Assembly: GCF_022012415.1 (NCBI RefSeq)
Contig: NZ_JAKLTR010000013.1
Location: 1-64,000, forward strand
Length of the DNA: 64,000 nt
Direction of reading: 5' to 3'
Source: Terrimonas ginsenosidimutans
Lineage (GTDB): Bacteria; Bacteroidota; Bacteroidia; Chitinophagales; Chitinophagaceae
The notes under the pieces were generated by a model that saw nothing but the letters and a program-made list of their open reading frames with translations, was not told where the DNA came from and ran no database searches. Within the stretch, counting starts at the first letter, position 1. Each line of letters opens with the position of its first letter. A program made the position numbers and the translations under genes. Of the stretch, positions 8,157 to 16,376 are shown piece after piece.

Positions 8157-9665
8157 ATGATCATGGAGAATACAACAACGGTTACTACAGCTATTAAGCA
8201 GGATACGAATGAGCTGTTCCCTGTATTTCTGAAACTGGATCAACTGAATGTACTGATCGTTGGAGGTGGGAAGGTTGGGTTGGAGAAATTGCATGCCCTA
8301 GTGCATAATTCTCCTGCGTCAGGTATCACGCTGGTTGCAACCGAGATCAGTCATGCGATCAAAACACTTGTGCAGGATTACCCGAAAGTTGAGTTACATG
8401 AAAGACCATTTGAAGAGAGTGACATAGAAGGGCGTGACATTATCATTGTTGCGGTAAATAAGCGGGACGTAAGCGCTTCGATACATGAAATTGCGAAACG
8501 TTCGGGAAAGCTGGTGAACGTGGCAGATACTCCTGATCTCTGTGATTTTTACCTGAGCTCTGTTGTAAAGAAAGGGAATCTTAAGCTGGCTATTTCCACT
8601 AACGGAAAATCTCCGACGGCGGCCAAGCGAATAAAGGAAGTATTGAATGATGCTTTGCCTGCGGAGCTTGACGAGGTGATCCGGAATCTGCACCAGGTGC
8701 GGGGTAAGCTGAATGGAAATTTTGAGAACAAGGTGAAAAAGCTGAATGCGCTTACAAAGGTATTAGTGGAGAGTGATTCCAGTTTTAGTGAAAAGCGGTG
8801 GAAAAGGGTTGCCAGCTATTCGGTGGCTGCGTTTGCATTCATGCTGATCGGGCATTTTATCTTTTCATATTTGCCATTACAGGTGATCGCTGAAAAAACG
8901 TTGACCCTTTATCGTGGGCTCGATGCAAATTTTCACTGGATGGTGCTGGCGGGGTTTCTTGCGCAGATGGTGGATGGTGCAACGAGTATGGGATATGGCG
9001 TAACGAGTGCGATCGCACTGATGTCTGCTAATGTAAGCCCGGCAGCGATCAGTGGCAGTATTCACACTGCGGAGATGTTTGCAAGTGGTGCTTCAGGATA
9101 TAGCCACTATAAATTTGGGAACGTAAATAAGAAGCTTTTCAAAGCGCTATTGGTCCCCGGAGTGATAGGTGCGGTGTTAGGTGCGGTATTATTAGTGAAG
9201 TTCGGAGAAACCCATATTGCCTACATACGGCCTATTATGGCTATGTATACTTTAGTGCTGGGCATCCGTATTTTTATTACTGCTTTTAAGAAATCGAATG
9301 TGAAAAAGAAATTTAAACGCTACGGCTGGTTGGCTGGGGCTGGTGGTTTTTTTGATTCATTCGGAGGAGGGGGCTGGGGCCCGATCGTGACAGCTACATT
9401 GATCACCAAGGGGCGTACTCCGAGGTATGTTGTAGGTTCTGTTAGTCTGACTGAGTTTTTTGTTACGCTTGCGAGTGCTTTCACGTTCTTTACGCTGATA
9501 GGGGTTCAGCACTGGCAGGTTATTATAGCGTTGATCGTTGGTGGGCTGATCGCAGCGCCTCTTGCTGCGCGGCTTAATGGAAAGCTTCCCCGAAAGGCGT
9601 CTTTCATCTTGTTGGGAGTAGTGGTGGTTGCCTGGAGCATCCGGATACTTGTCAGGGCGATTTAG
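8157..9665 (+). CDS. Fusion: precorrin-2 dehydrogenase/ferrochelatase plus TSUP (TauE/SafE) transporter
   Basis: 502 residues. The N-terminal ~210 residues match the CysG-N/Met8p type: Rossmann VLIVGGGKVGLEK (about 32-44), then VAVNKRDVSA, CDFYLSSVVKKG and ISTNGKSPTAAKRIKE, for the last two steps of siroheme synthesis. From about residue 218 it becomes a polytopic membrane protein of the TSUP family (GFLAQMVDGATSMGYGVTSA, then GGFFDSFGGGGWGP). Members of that family move sulfite, sulfonates or sulfate. The cluster has no other sulfate permease, so this half may import sulfate or export excess sulfite; direction is unknown. Start is ATG 8157 or 8163. No stop or frameshift separates the two halves, so the fusion looks genuine. 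Confidence 0.88.
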   Translation: MIMENTTTVTTAIKQDTNELFPVFLKLDQLNVLIVGGGKVGLEKLHALVHNSPASGITLVATEISHAIKTLVQDYPKVELHERPFEESDIEGRDIIIVAVNKRDVSASIHEIAKRSGKLVNVADTPDLCDFYLSSVVKKGNLKLAISTNGKSPTAAKRIKEVLNDALPAELDEVIRNLHQVRGKLNGNFENKVKKLNALTKVLVESDSSFSEKRWKRVASYSVAAFAFMLIGHFIFSYLPLQVIAEKTLTLYRGLDANFHWMVLAGFLAQMVDGATSMGYGVTSAIALMSANVSPAAISGSIHTAEMFASGASGYSHYKFGNVNKKLFKALLVPGVIGAVLGAVLLVKFGETHIAYIRPIMAMYTLVLGIRIFITAFKKSNVKKKFKRYGWLAGAGGFFDSFGGGGWGPIVTATLITKGRTPRYVVGSVSLTEFFVTLASAFTFFTLIGVQHWQVIIALIVGGLIAAPLAARLNGKLPRKASFILLGVVVVAWSIRILVRAI

Positions 9666-9700
9666 CACAAAAATACCAGCACTTTTGCAGTAAAAAATTA

Positions 9701-9725
9701 TTTAGTCTACAAGTATTGTGGACTA
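9701..9725. promoter_or_regulatory. Candidate operator, site 3 of 4
   Basis: TAGTCTAC (9703-9710), seven bases, then GTGGACTA (9718-9725), with flanking TT and AA that extend the dyad. It is the best-conserved copy in the window and overlaps the -33 TTG of the promoter just downstream, in the same arrangement as site 1. Confidence 0.65.
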
Positions 9726-9745
9726 AACTTTATATACTATGTTTG
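9716..9745 (+). promoter_or_regulatory. Bacteroidota-type promoter upstream of tRNA-Cys
   Basis: TTG at 9716-9718, a 19-nt spacer, then TATGTTTG at 9738-9745, a full match to the consensus. The expected start is near 9752. The transcript would pass a short GGAC/GTCC hairpin plus seven T (about 9755-9772), which could attenuate, then operator site 4, and reach the tRNA at 9924. Confidence 0.65.
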
Positions 9746-9782
9746 CACTCACGGGACCACGAGTCCTTTTTTTATAAACTAT

Positions 9783-9805
9783 TAGTATACTAAAACAGTA
9801 GACTA
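9783..9805. promoter_or_regulatory. Candidate operator, site 4 of 4
   Basis: TAGTATAC (9783-9790), TAAAACA spacer, GTAGACTA (9798-9805). Same half-site length and 7-nt spacing as the other sites; one mismatch in the left half. It lies between the promoter at 9716-9745 and the tRNA-Cys. Confidence 0.55.
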
Positions 9806-9852
9806 ATTTACTTCAACAGAGGAACTGCAAGCTGATTGAAATATCTAAAAAA

Positions 9853-9912
9853 GTTTTGCTTATCGTTTTAAAGCAAACGTTAGAGTAGTAACGGCGTCCC
9901 GGTTCTCCGGGA
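9853..9912 (+). other. Structured leader upstream of tRNA-Cys
   Basis: Two possible stems precede the tRNA: TTTGCTT/AAGCAAA (about 9855-9876) and a perfect TCCCGG-TTCT-CCGGGA hairpin (9897-9912). Neither has a T-run after it, so they are not simple terminators. They may be processing structures; function unknown. Confidence 0.35.
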
Positions 9913-9923
9913 TGCCCTATTTC

Positions 9924-9994
9924 AGCCGTGTGGCCGAGAGGAGAGGTAGAGGTTTGCAAAACCTGATACGTCGGTTCGAATCCGACCACGGTGT
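9924..9994 (+). tRNA. tRNA-Cys (anticodon GCA), divergent
   Basis: Cloverleaf: acceptor AGCCGTG with CACGGTG, T8-G9, D stem GCC/GGT around a loop containing GG, anticodon loop TTGCAAA (GCA = Cys), variable ATAC, T arm GTCGG-TTCGAAT-CCGAC, and discriminator T73, which is a Cys identity base. Odd features: pair 1-72 is A-G, pair 2-71 is a G-T wobble, and the last anticodon-stem pair is G-G. CCA is not encoded. It lies 14 bp before an AhpD-like gene and 258 bp after the sulfur cluster, behind the same operator type. It may be the normal gene or a minor isoacceptor; a second, canonical tRNA-Cys elsewhere would decide. Confidence 0.75.
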
Positions 9995-10007
9995 CAAAAA
10001 CAAAATT

Positions 10008-10562
10008 ATGGCGAGAATCGCATCGGTAAGCAGGCAGGAGTTATCACCCGCAGTGAAGGTGGCTTTTGAGCGTCATGTGGAGCAGTATCAGGCGCGTGTG
10101 ACCAATATGAAAAACATACTCGGTCATTCCCTTCTTGCGTTTGACGTGTATACGCAGTGGTATCCGCTTTATGAGGAAGTTGAAAAGATCGTAGGAAAAC
10201 GTATGGCGTATTTATTTGCGTATGCGATCTCTTATTCTGCCGATTGTCCTTTGTGTGCAACATTTTTTAGAAAGCAGATCATAGATGGAGGTGAAAGACC
10301 TGAATCGTTGGTATTAACAAAAGAGGAAAGGTTGCTGCTTGATTTTGGGAGCAGTATTGCGAAGTGCCAGGGAAATATTGCTGATCATGTCTATGATCCT
10401 CTTGGCAATAGATATTCCAAGCAGCAGATCGTGATACTGGTTGCTTTTGCTGGTCAGATGATAGCGACCAATATTTTCAATAATGTGATGGAAACAGATA
10501 TGGATGAATTCTTGCTTGACTATCTGCCGCCGGTACGGTCGATCTGGCAAAACGCGAGATAA
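10008..10562 (+). CDS. AhpD-like carboxymuconolactone decarboxylase family protein
   Basis: 184 residues from ATG 10008. The open frame continues upstream to 9912 but would read through the tRNA, so that start is rejected. It has an AhpD-like fold with a CxxC redox motif (SADCPLCATFF, about residue 80), as in alkylhydroperoxidase AhpD and related thiol proteins. It starts 14 bp after tRNA-Cys and is probably on the same transcript. A CxxC peroxidase-like protein beside sulfur assimilation fits the peroxiredoxin at the other end of the cluster; the exact substrate is unknown. Confidence 0.75.
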   Translation: MARIASVSRQELSPAVKVAFERHVEQYQARVTNMKNILGHSLLAFDVYTQWYPLYEEVEKIVGKRMAYLFAYAISYSADCPLCATFFRKQIIDGGERPESLVLTKEERLLLDFGSSIAKCQGNIADHVYDPLGNRYSKQQIVILVAFAGQMIATNIFNNVMETDMDEFLLDYLPPVRSIWQNAR

Positions 10563-10640
10563 GAGAACCTGGGCGAAAAGGAGACCCGGCTATTGCTTTA
10601 GCATTTACAAATACTCTACTCTAACTTTAAAACGAACAGA

Positions 10641-11555
10641 ATGCAGAAAATTTATTTAAGCGACTCAGGACCTAAAGTGTCTCCGGCCGTATACGGTTTC
10701 TGGAGATGGGAAGATACCAGTGCAAGTGGTGTGACTGCCATGGAAAAGCTGATCAATCTTTGCCTGGAACTTGGTATCAATACATTTGATCATGCGGATA
10801 TCTATGGCGGGTATCAGTGTGAAGAGCTTTTTGGCAATGTGATGAAGCAGAAATCTTTCAGGCGTGAAGATGTTGTATTATTTTCAAAATGCGGCGTAAA
10901 TCTTCCTCATCCCGCGAGACCCGATATCAGGGTGAAGTACTATGATACTTCGGCAACGCATATTTTGAAAAGTGTGGATAGTTCGCTGCAAAAACTTCGG
11001 ACCGACTATATCGATATCTTTTTGCTTGACCAGCTGGACCCTCTTTCAGATCTCGAGGAAACCGCTCTTGCACTGGAGCGTCTGCGAACATCGGGCAAGA
11101 TCCGGAATATAGGGGTGGCCAATTTTTCTGTTTTCCAGCATCAGTTACTGGCATCTTATCTGCGTGTTCCGATCGTTACGAATCATATCGACCTGAATCT
11201 GTTGAATACGACGGCGCTGGACAATGGGCAGATCGACTATATCAAGCAACGTTATATGCGTCCTATTGCAGCGGCTCCGCTTGCGGGAGGGCGTATTGAG
11301 AACGGTACGGATCCTGTTGCGTTGCGGGTTAATTATAAGCTGGATGAGATAGGTAAGAAGTACGGGGCAAATCTTGAATCCATTGCCGTAGCCTGGCTGA
11401 TCAAACTGGGTGCGCTCCCGCTGATCGGTACGTTGAAGGAACAGCGGATCCGCAACATTGTTAAAGCCTTCGAGATCCAGCTGGATCGCCAGGATTGGTA
11501 TGATCTTTATATTACCTCCAAGGGTGAAGAAGCTCCAGCAGCCGGCGCGGAGTAA
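10641..11555 (+). CDS. Aldo/keto reductase, YdhF-type
   Basis: NAD(P)H-dependent oxidoreductase with a TIM-barrel fold. 304 residues, normal for the family. The catalytic Asp and Tyr are in FDHADIYGGY (about residues 50-59), the conserved Lys is in LFSKCGV, and the C-terminal cofactor segment is LPLIGTLKEQRI. A GC-rich terminator follows at 11569. The 78-bp gap from the AhpD-like gene leaves open whether it has its own promoter. Substrate cannot be told from sequence. Confidence 0.88.
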   Translation: MQKIYLSDSGPKVSPAVYGFWRWEDTSASGVTAMEKLINLCLELGINTFDHADIYGGYQCEELFGNVMKQKSFRREDVVLFSKCGVNLPHPARPDIRVKYYDTSATHILKSVDSSLQKLRTDYIDIFLLDQLDPLSDLEETALALERLRTSGKIRNIGVANFSVFQHQLLASYLRVPIVTNHIDLNLLNTTALDNGQIDYIKQRYMRPIAAAPLAGGRIENGTDPVALRVNYKLDEIGKKYGANLESIAVAWLIKLGALPLIGTLKEQRIRNIVKAFEIQLDRQDWYDLYITSKGEEAPAAGAE

Positions 11556-11568
11556 AGAAGCTATACAG

Positions 11569-11605
11569 GGCCGGCCGGATATCTCTTACCTGCCGGCCTA
11601 TTTTT
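11569..11605 (+). terminator. Rho-independent terminator after the aldo/keto reductase
   Basis: GGCCGG (11569-11574) pairs with CCGGCC (11593-11598), followed by TATTTTTAT. Confidence 0.6.
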
Positions 11606-11658
11606 ATCCCGCTCAAAACAAACATCTCTTTCTCCTTTCCCTCTTTCCTTGCTTAGCT

Positions 11659-11666
11659 TATCTTTG
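11659..11666 (+). promoter_or_regulatory. -7 box TATCTTTG before the metZ-like gene
   Basis: An exact TAnnTTTG match 23 nt before the ATG at 11690. No clear TTG lies 19-21 nt upstream, so only the -7 element is supported. Confidence 0.45.
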
Positions 11667-11689
11667 CGGTCACACAAAAATGACCCTAT

Positions 11690-12862
11690 ATGGCATATCG
11701 TCCCGAGACACAGGCTATCCGTTTGCAGACTGCCCGCACGCAAGAAAAAGAACATGCGACGCCATTGTTTCTGACCAGCAGCTTTGTTTATGACTCAGCA
11801 GAAGATATGGCAGCTGCTTTTTCGGACGACACGCTTGATGTGAATATCTATTCGCGGTTCTCGAACCCGACGGTTGATGAGTTTATTAATAAAGTTGCCG
11901 CGCTTGAAGGTGCTGAGGATGGTATTGCAACCGGTACGGGGATGGCGGCGATCTTCTCAACATTCATGACGTTCTTAAGTAAGGGGGATCATATCGTTTC
12001 TGCTTCTGCTGTGTTCGGTTCCACACATACGATACTGACCAAGTATCTGCCAAAATGGGGAATTGATTTTTCTTATTTTGACATGACCAGGCCTGAAACA
12101 ATAGAAGCACTGATAAAGCCAAACACCAGGATGCTTTACCTGGAAACGCCTTCCAATCCGGGTCTTGATATCATCGATCTTGAATACGTTTCTGCGATCT
12201 GTAAAAAGCATAACGTATTGTTTGTAGTAGACAATTGCTTTGCCACACCTGCAGTACAACAGCCGATTAAATTTGGCGCTGATCTTGTGTTGCATTCTGC
12301 CACGAAATTTATGGATGGTCAGGGGCGTGTACTTGGTGGTGTTGTGGTTGGTCGCAAGGAATTGATCAACCCGCTTTATCTCTTCGTCAGAAATACGGGT
12401 CCGTCAATGAGTGCGTTCAATGCGTGGGTACTCACGAAGAGTCTTGAAACACTTTTTGTAAGAATGGATCGTCATGCTGAAAGTGCGATGAAAGTTGCAC
12501 AGGGGTTACAGGGCCATGCGAAAGTGAATTCAGTAAAGTATCCGATGCTGGAGAATCATCCACAGCATGCTATTGCCAAAAAGCAGATGCGCAATGGTGG
12601 AGCGATCGTATCGTTTGAAATAAAAGGGGGAGTGGATGCAGGGCGTAAATTTTTGAATGCGCTGCAGATGATCTCTATGACGAATAACCTGGGTGACAGC
12701 CGAACGATCGCATCGCATCCGGCTTCAACGACACACTCGAAACTAACAGAGACGGAGAGGAGTTCGGTAGGTATCACCGCGGGGTTGATCCGTGTGTCAG
12801 TTGGCCTGGAGCATGTGGATGATATCCTGGAGGATCTGCGCCAGGCTTTGGATAAGAGCTAA
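11690..12862 (+). CDS. PLP-dependent O-acyl-homoserine sulfhydrylase (MetZ / Cys-Met enzyme family)
   Basis: 390 residues. Cys/Met metabolism fold: SRFSNPT near the N-terminus, ETPSNPGLDI, the PLP-binding lysine in HSATKFMDGQGR (about Lys206), and SHPASTTHSKL near the end. MetZ-type enzymes condense O-succinyl- or O-acetyl-homoserine with sulfide to homocysteine, which would use the sulfide made by CysJI upstream. Cystathionine gamma-synthase and gamma-lyase share the fold, so the exact reaction is inferred from context and overall similarity to MetZ. A terminator follows at 12929. Confidence 0.85.
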   Translation: MAYRPETQAIRLQTARTQEKEHATPLFLTSSFVYDSAEDMAAAFSDDTLDVNIYSRFSNPTVDEFINKVAALEGAEDGIATGTGMAAIFSTFMTFLSKGDHIVSASAVFGSTHTILTKYLPKWGIDFSYFDMTRPETIEALIKPNTRMLYLETPSNPGLDIIDLEYVSAICKKHNVLFVVDNCFATPAVQQPIKFGADLVLHSATKFMDGQGRVLGGVVVGRKELINPLYLFVRNTGPSMSAFNAWVLTKSLETLFVRMDRHAESAMKVAQGLQGHAKVNSVKYPMLENHPQHAIAKKQMRNGGAIVSFEIKGGVDAGRKFLNALQMISMTNNLGDSRTIASHPASTTHSKLTETERSSVGITAGLIRVSVGLEHVDDILEDLRQALDKS

Positions 12863-12928
12863 TAATAACAAGAGCTGAAGAAGTATTTATTCTTTTATAG
12901 TTTTTCTTCTGATAATAATTTGTTGAGG

Positions 12929-12958
12929 AGCCCATGACGAAAGTTGTGGGCTTTTTTT
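12929..12958 (+). terminator. Rho-independent terminator after the metZ-like gene
   Basis: AGCCCA/TGGGCT stem with a 12-nt loop and a run of seven T. Confidence 0.75.
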
Positions 12959-13452
12959 GTGACGGCGAGGGTGTTGAAGATTTCGGTATGACGATCTTCC
13001 GGCGGTGATTGGTGATTTTAGGTGGCAGCTTTTGGAACTGGTTGAAGACTGCGCTGGCGTAGTATGAGTTCGGTGAGGTTGGATCTATGCGGAGTTGAGC
13101 CGGGGTTCTATGGAGGGGTTGATTATTGGGGTTTTGGCAGCGGTTATTTTGAGGGTGGGTTTCCAGAGCGGGAAGTTGGGGATCCGCTGATTGATCATTC
13201 GCTCCTCCTTCACCCACTCCGCCCTGACGGGCTCCCTCCCCCGCCTCCACCACCAATGTTTGATTGGGTGCTGAAGGGCATGACAGTGCGGATGAGGCAG
13301 GAGTGATCTATACCCGTACCTCGCCCTTATGCCATCTTCAGCAGGAGACTTGAACAACTCTTCAACACACCGATCAATCAGTTCTCAAATCTCGCGCTAT
13401 CTCCAAAAATGTCAATGGGAAAAAAACATTAATTGCCGGGAAAAAAACCTGG
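12959..13452. other. Gene-free intergenic region with an unusual GC-rich segment
   Basis: About 490 bp between convergent genes. Open frames exist on both strands (for example 13085-13357 minus and 13064-13306 plus), but they overlap antisense, are rich in Pro, Arg and Trp, and have no recognisable domain. The segment 13200-13360 is purine/pyrimidine-biased and looks like a non-coding repeat more than a gene. I recall similar translated strings as spurious ORFs in related genomes but cannot verify that. Confidence 0.4.
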
Positions 13453-14169
13453 CTATTTCTTCTTCCTTTTTTCTAACTGTCGCAATGTAGCCCGAAGGTC
13501 CTTTGGTAATGGCGCCTCCAGTTCAATTTTTTGACCATCCATTCCATTCAACTTCAACTGGAATGCATGAAGTGCAAGGCGGCCAAGTATCGGCCTTTCT
13601 TCTAATTCATTCTTTGACAACTTGAACTTGCTCTTGAAGGAAGATAGCAACACCGGTTTCCCGTCACCATACAGTTCATCACAAACGATCGGGTTGCCGA
13701 TCTCTTTCATATGAACCCTGATCTGGTGTGTGCGGCCTGTGTGGATCCGGAACTGCATCCAGGAATAAATGCCAAAGTCTTCCAGGAGCTTATAATCTGT
13801 CAATGAATCTTTTCCTCTGGAATGGATCATCATCAATCCTTTTCTGACGGTATTCTCAGCGATGCGTGCATCGATGCTGCCTTCGTGATTAACCGGCGTA
13901 CCAATCACTAATCCCTGGTAGATCTTTTCTGTCAACCTGGCTTCAAATTGTTGCGAAAAATGTTTGTGCGCAGCTTCATTAAAAGCAAAAATGATGAGAC
14001 CACTGGTGTCTTTGTCGAGGCGATGGACAGTATACACATGGCCGAACGTCTCCTGTAACATGGCCTTCAGAGAAATGTCTTTACCCATTCTGTCCGGGAT
14101 GGACAGAAGGCCGGAGGGTTTATTTATCGCAATGAAATCTTCGTTCTTAAAGATGATCCAATCCTTCAT
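13453..14169 (-). CDS. RluA-family pseudouridine synthase
   Basis: Converts uridines to pseudouridine in rRNA or tRNA. 238 residues, without an S4 domain. The catalytic Asp is in HRLDKDTSGL (about residue 54), with RIHTGRTHQIRVHMKEIGNPI further on, both diagnostic for the RluA class. The target uridine cannot be read from the sequence. It begins 36 bp downstream of the S4-type pseudouridine synthase and is probably in the same minus-strand transcript. Confidence 0.92.
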   Translation of the reverse strand: MKDWIIFKNEDFIAINKPSGLLSIPDRMGKDISLKAMLQETFGHVYTVHRLDKDTSGLIIFAFNEAAHKHFSQQFEARLTEKIYQGLVIGTPVNHEGSIDARIAENTVRKGLMMIHSRGKDSLTDYKLLEDFGIYSWMQFRIHTGRTHQIRVHMKEIGNPIVCDELYGDGKPVLLSSFKSKFKLSKNELEERPILGRLALHAFQLKLNGMDGQKIELEAPLPKDLRATLRQLEKRKKK

Positions 14170-14205
14170 AATCAGGAGTGCGTATGCTTTGAGATGGGTA
14201 GTAAA

Positions 14206-15165
14206 TTATTTTCCTTTTCTGAAATGCTTAAGATCCCTTACTTCTTTTTCAGACAGGAAACGATACTTGCCACGTTCTACATTCTTTTTTGTCAAACCGG
14301 CAAAAGTAACGCGGTCAAGATTCTTTACATCATATCCCAGCGATTCAAAGATGCGGCGAACGATCCTGTTACGGCCACTATGGATCTCAACACCAATCTG
14401 CGTTTTGTCTTTCAGATCAGCGTATGCAAGTACATCTACATTGGCAAGGCCATCCTCAAGCGTCACACCTTTGAGGATCTGCTCAAAATCTTTTTTATCT
14501 AAAGGTTTGTCGAGAGTAACAGCGTAGATCTTTTTTATCTCGTTGCTTGGGTGCGTGAGTTTTTGAGCAAGCTCACCATCATTGGTCAGTAAGAGGACAC
14601 CGGACGTATTACGATCGAGTCGTCCAACCGGGTAAACTCTTTCTTTTGTAGCCTGTTTGATCAGGTCAAGCACTGTCTTTCTTTTCTGCGGATCGTCTGT
14701 TGTAGTGATATAGTCTTTCGGTTTATTAAGAAGAATATAAACCAGGTTTTTTGCGAGGAAGATCTTTTTCCCGTTTACAACAACTTCGTCTTGCGGTGAA
14801 ACTTTATGGCCAGGTTCAGTCACGACTTCTTTATTGACTTTCACCACACCGCTCTTTACAATATCGGCCGCTTCTCTGCGTCCGCAAATACCTGCATGGG
14901 CGATGTATTTGTTCAGCGGCATAGTGCCTGCCGATTCGGGGCGGTTGATCACCGGCGCTGGAACAGGCTTATCGCCTGCCTGCTTACCCATCCTGCTGCG
15001 GCCATCTGTTCCGCCCTGCAGTTTACGGGTTTCCGCTTTCTTCTTCTCGAAGTATTCTTCGCGTTCTTTCTTGTATTTTCTTTTCTCTGCTTTGAATTCT
15101 TCTTTCTTGGCAGCGTTGCTTTTCGTTTTTGTAAACTTAACGAATTGGGAAGGAGCTTTTTTCAT
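14206..15165 (-). CDS. S4-domain pseudouridine synthase, RluB/RsuA family
   Basis: 319 residues. A Lys/Glu-rich N-terminal extension of about 80 residues (several KAEKRKYKKE-like runs) precedes an S4 RNA-binding domain (PLNKYIAHAGICGRREA) and the catalytic domain with GRLDRNTSGVLLLTNDG and IHSGRNRIVRRIFE. RluB modifies U2605 of 23S rRNA in E. coli, but RluE, RluF and RsuA are related. The charged extension is common in Bacteroidota homologues. Lies between the RluA-type gene and rlmN, so three neighbouring genes act on rRNA. Confidence 0.9.
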   Translation of the reverse strand: MKKAPSQFVKFTKTKSNAAKKEEFKAEKRKYKKEREEYFEKKKAETRKLQGGTDGRSRMGKQAGDKPVPAPVINRPESAGTMPLNKYIAHAGICGRREAADIVKSGVVKVNKEVVTEPGHKVSPQDEVVVNGKKIFLAKNLVYILLNKPKDYITTTDDPQKRKTVLDLIKQATKERVYPVGRLDRNTSGVLLLTNDGELAQKLTHPSNEIKKIYAVTLDKPLDKKDFEQILKGVTLEDGLANVDVLAYADLKDKTQIGVEIHSGRNRIVRRIFESLGYDVKNLDRVTFAGLTKKNVERGKYRFLSEKEVRDLKHFRKGK

Positions 15166-15190
15166 GATTGCTGTTTTACAACAGGATTTA

Positions 15191-15315
15191 TAATTAAAAA
15201 TTAAAAAGTAAAAAGTAAAAAGTAAAAAGTAAAAAGTAAAAAGTAAAAAGTAAAAAGTAATGTTTGTTAGATACTCCTGTTCACATGAGTTCTTTTTAAT
15301 TTTGACTTTTACTTA
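15191..15315. repeat. AAAAAGT-family element (copy C) with eight tandem heptamers
   Basis: The left arm starts with AAAAATT units and then eight exact tandem AAAAAGT copies (15203-15258). A core of about 32 nt and the right arm CTTTTTAATTTTGACTTTTA (from 15292) follow. It fills the gap between rlmN and the rluB-like gene on the minus strand, so here the arms are read in the opposite sense by the transcript. Confidence 0.8.
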
Positions 15316-15319
15316 ATGC

Positions 15320-16372
15320 TTAATGAGTGTCTTTATTTGCCAGCTGTCCGCAAGCTGCGTCGATATCTTTACCCCGGCTGCGGCGTAAGCGTGCATTGAC
15401 CCTGTTCTTTTCGAGATATGCCATAAAGGCTTCCACTTTTTCTTCAGTGGGTTTGGTAAATTTTGCGAAATCGATCGGGTTGTATTCAATTATATTGACG
15501 AGATCGGCTGGCACCTGGCGATAGATCTTGATCAGTTCATCGGCATCCATCAGGCTGTCGTTGAAGTTGTTGAACAGAATGTATTCAAAGGTGATCTCGT
15601 TCTTGGTCTTCTTATAGAAATAGTTCAGTGCTTCGATGAGCGACTGGATATTATTACTGTCATTGATCGGCATGATCTCATGACGTTTCCTGTCATTCGC
15701 TGCATGTAATGAGAGAGCGAGTTTGAATTTCACATTATCGTCACCCAGTTGCCTGATCTGTTTTGCCACGCCAGCGGTCGATACGGTGATCCTTCGGGGA
15801 CTCATGCCGAGGCCGTCAGGAGAAGTGATTCTTTCGATCGCTTTCAATACGTTCTTATAGTTAAGCAACGGTTCGCCCATGCCCATAAAAACAATATTGG
15901 TCAGTTTTTTTCCGTGAATACGTTCGCTTTGCTGGTTGATCAGCACCACTTCGTCATATATCTCGTCAAAATCGAGGTTTCGTTTCCGGTCGATATACCC
16001 TGTTGCGCAGAATTTACAGCTGAGAGAACAGCCGATCTGTGATGATACACAAGCTGTTACCCTGCTTTCGGTTGGGATCAGCACGCCTTCTACCAGGTGG
16101 CCATCATGGGTCCTGAACCTGGATTTCACGGTTCCGTCGGAGGAATATTGTGTTGTGTCGACTGTAAGTGCCGGAAGGGTAAAATCTTCTTTAAGCTTGG
16201 TGCGGATCTCTTTGCTGAGATTGGTCATGGCTTCGATGTCCTGTGCCTGCTTCAGCCAGAGCCATTCATATACCTGCTTGGCTCTGAACTTCTTCTCTCC
16301 CATTTCTTCAAAATAAGCCTCCATATCCCTGAGCGACAGCGTCCGGATATTTTGCTTTACTGCTTTTGCCAT
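15320..16372 (-). CDS. rlmN: 23S rRNA (adenine2503-C2)-methyltransferase RlmN
   Basis: A radical-SAM enzyme that methylates C2 of A2503 in 23S rRNA and of A37 in some tRNAs. 350 residues from the ATG at 16372; an upstream in-frame extension to 16426 is rejected because a -7 box lies at 16377-16384. The radical-SAM CxxxCxxC motif is in SLSCKFCATG. Also seen are GMGEPLLNYKNV, PRRITVSTAG and the C-terminal RRSRGKDIDAACGQL with the second catalytic Cys. Length and motifs are normal. Confidence 0.96.
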   Translation of the reverse strand: MAKAVKQNIRTLSLRDMEAYFEEMGEKKFRAKQVYEWLWLKQAQDIEAMTNLSKEIRTKLKEDFTLPALTVDTTQYSSDGTVKSRFRTHDGHLVEGVLIPTESRVTACVSSQIGCSLSCKFCATGYIDRKRNLDFDEIYDEVVLINQQSERIHGKKLTNIVFMGMGEPLLNYKNVLKAIERITSPDGLGMSPRRITVSTAGVAKQIRQLGDDNVKFKLALSLHAANDRKRHEIMPINDSNNIQSLIEALNYFYKKTKNEITFEYILFNNFNDSLMDADELIKIYRQVPADLVNIIEYNPIDFAKFTKPTEEKVEAFMAYLEKNRVNARLRRSRGKDIDAACGQLANKDTH

Positions 16373-16376
16373 GCTG

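Noticed and set aside
9912-10007. Longer open frame for the AhpD-like gene
   Set aside because: It would read through the tRNA-Cys; ATG 10008 gives a normal family length.
12774-13256. Minus-strand frame of 160 codons overlapping the end of the metZ-like gene
   Set aside because: Low-complexity, partly antisense to a real gene and its terminator.
13085-13357. Minus-strand open frame of 90 codons
   Set aside because: Overlaps another frame on the plus strand, has no domain and has biased composition; probably non-coding.
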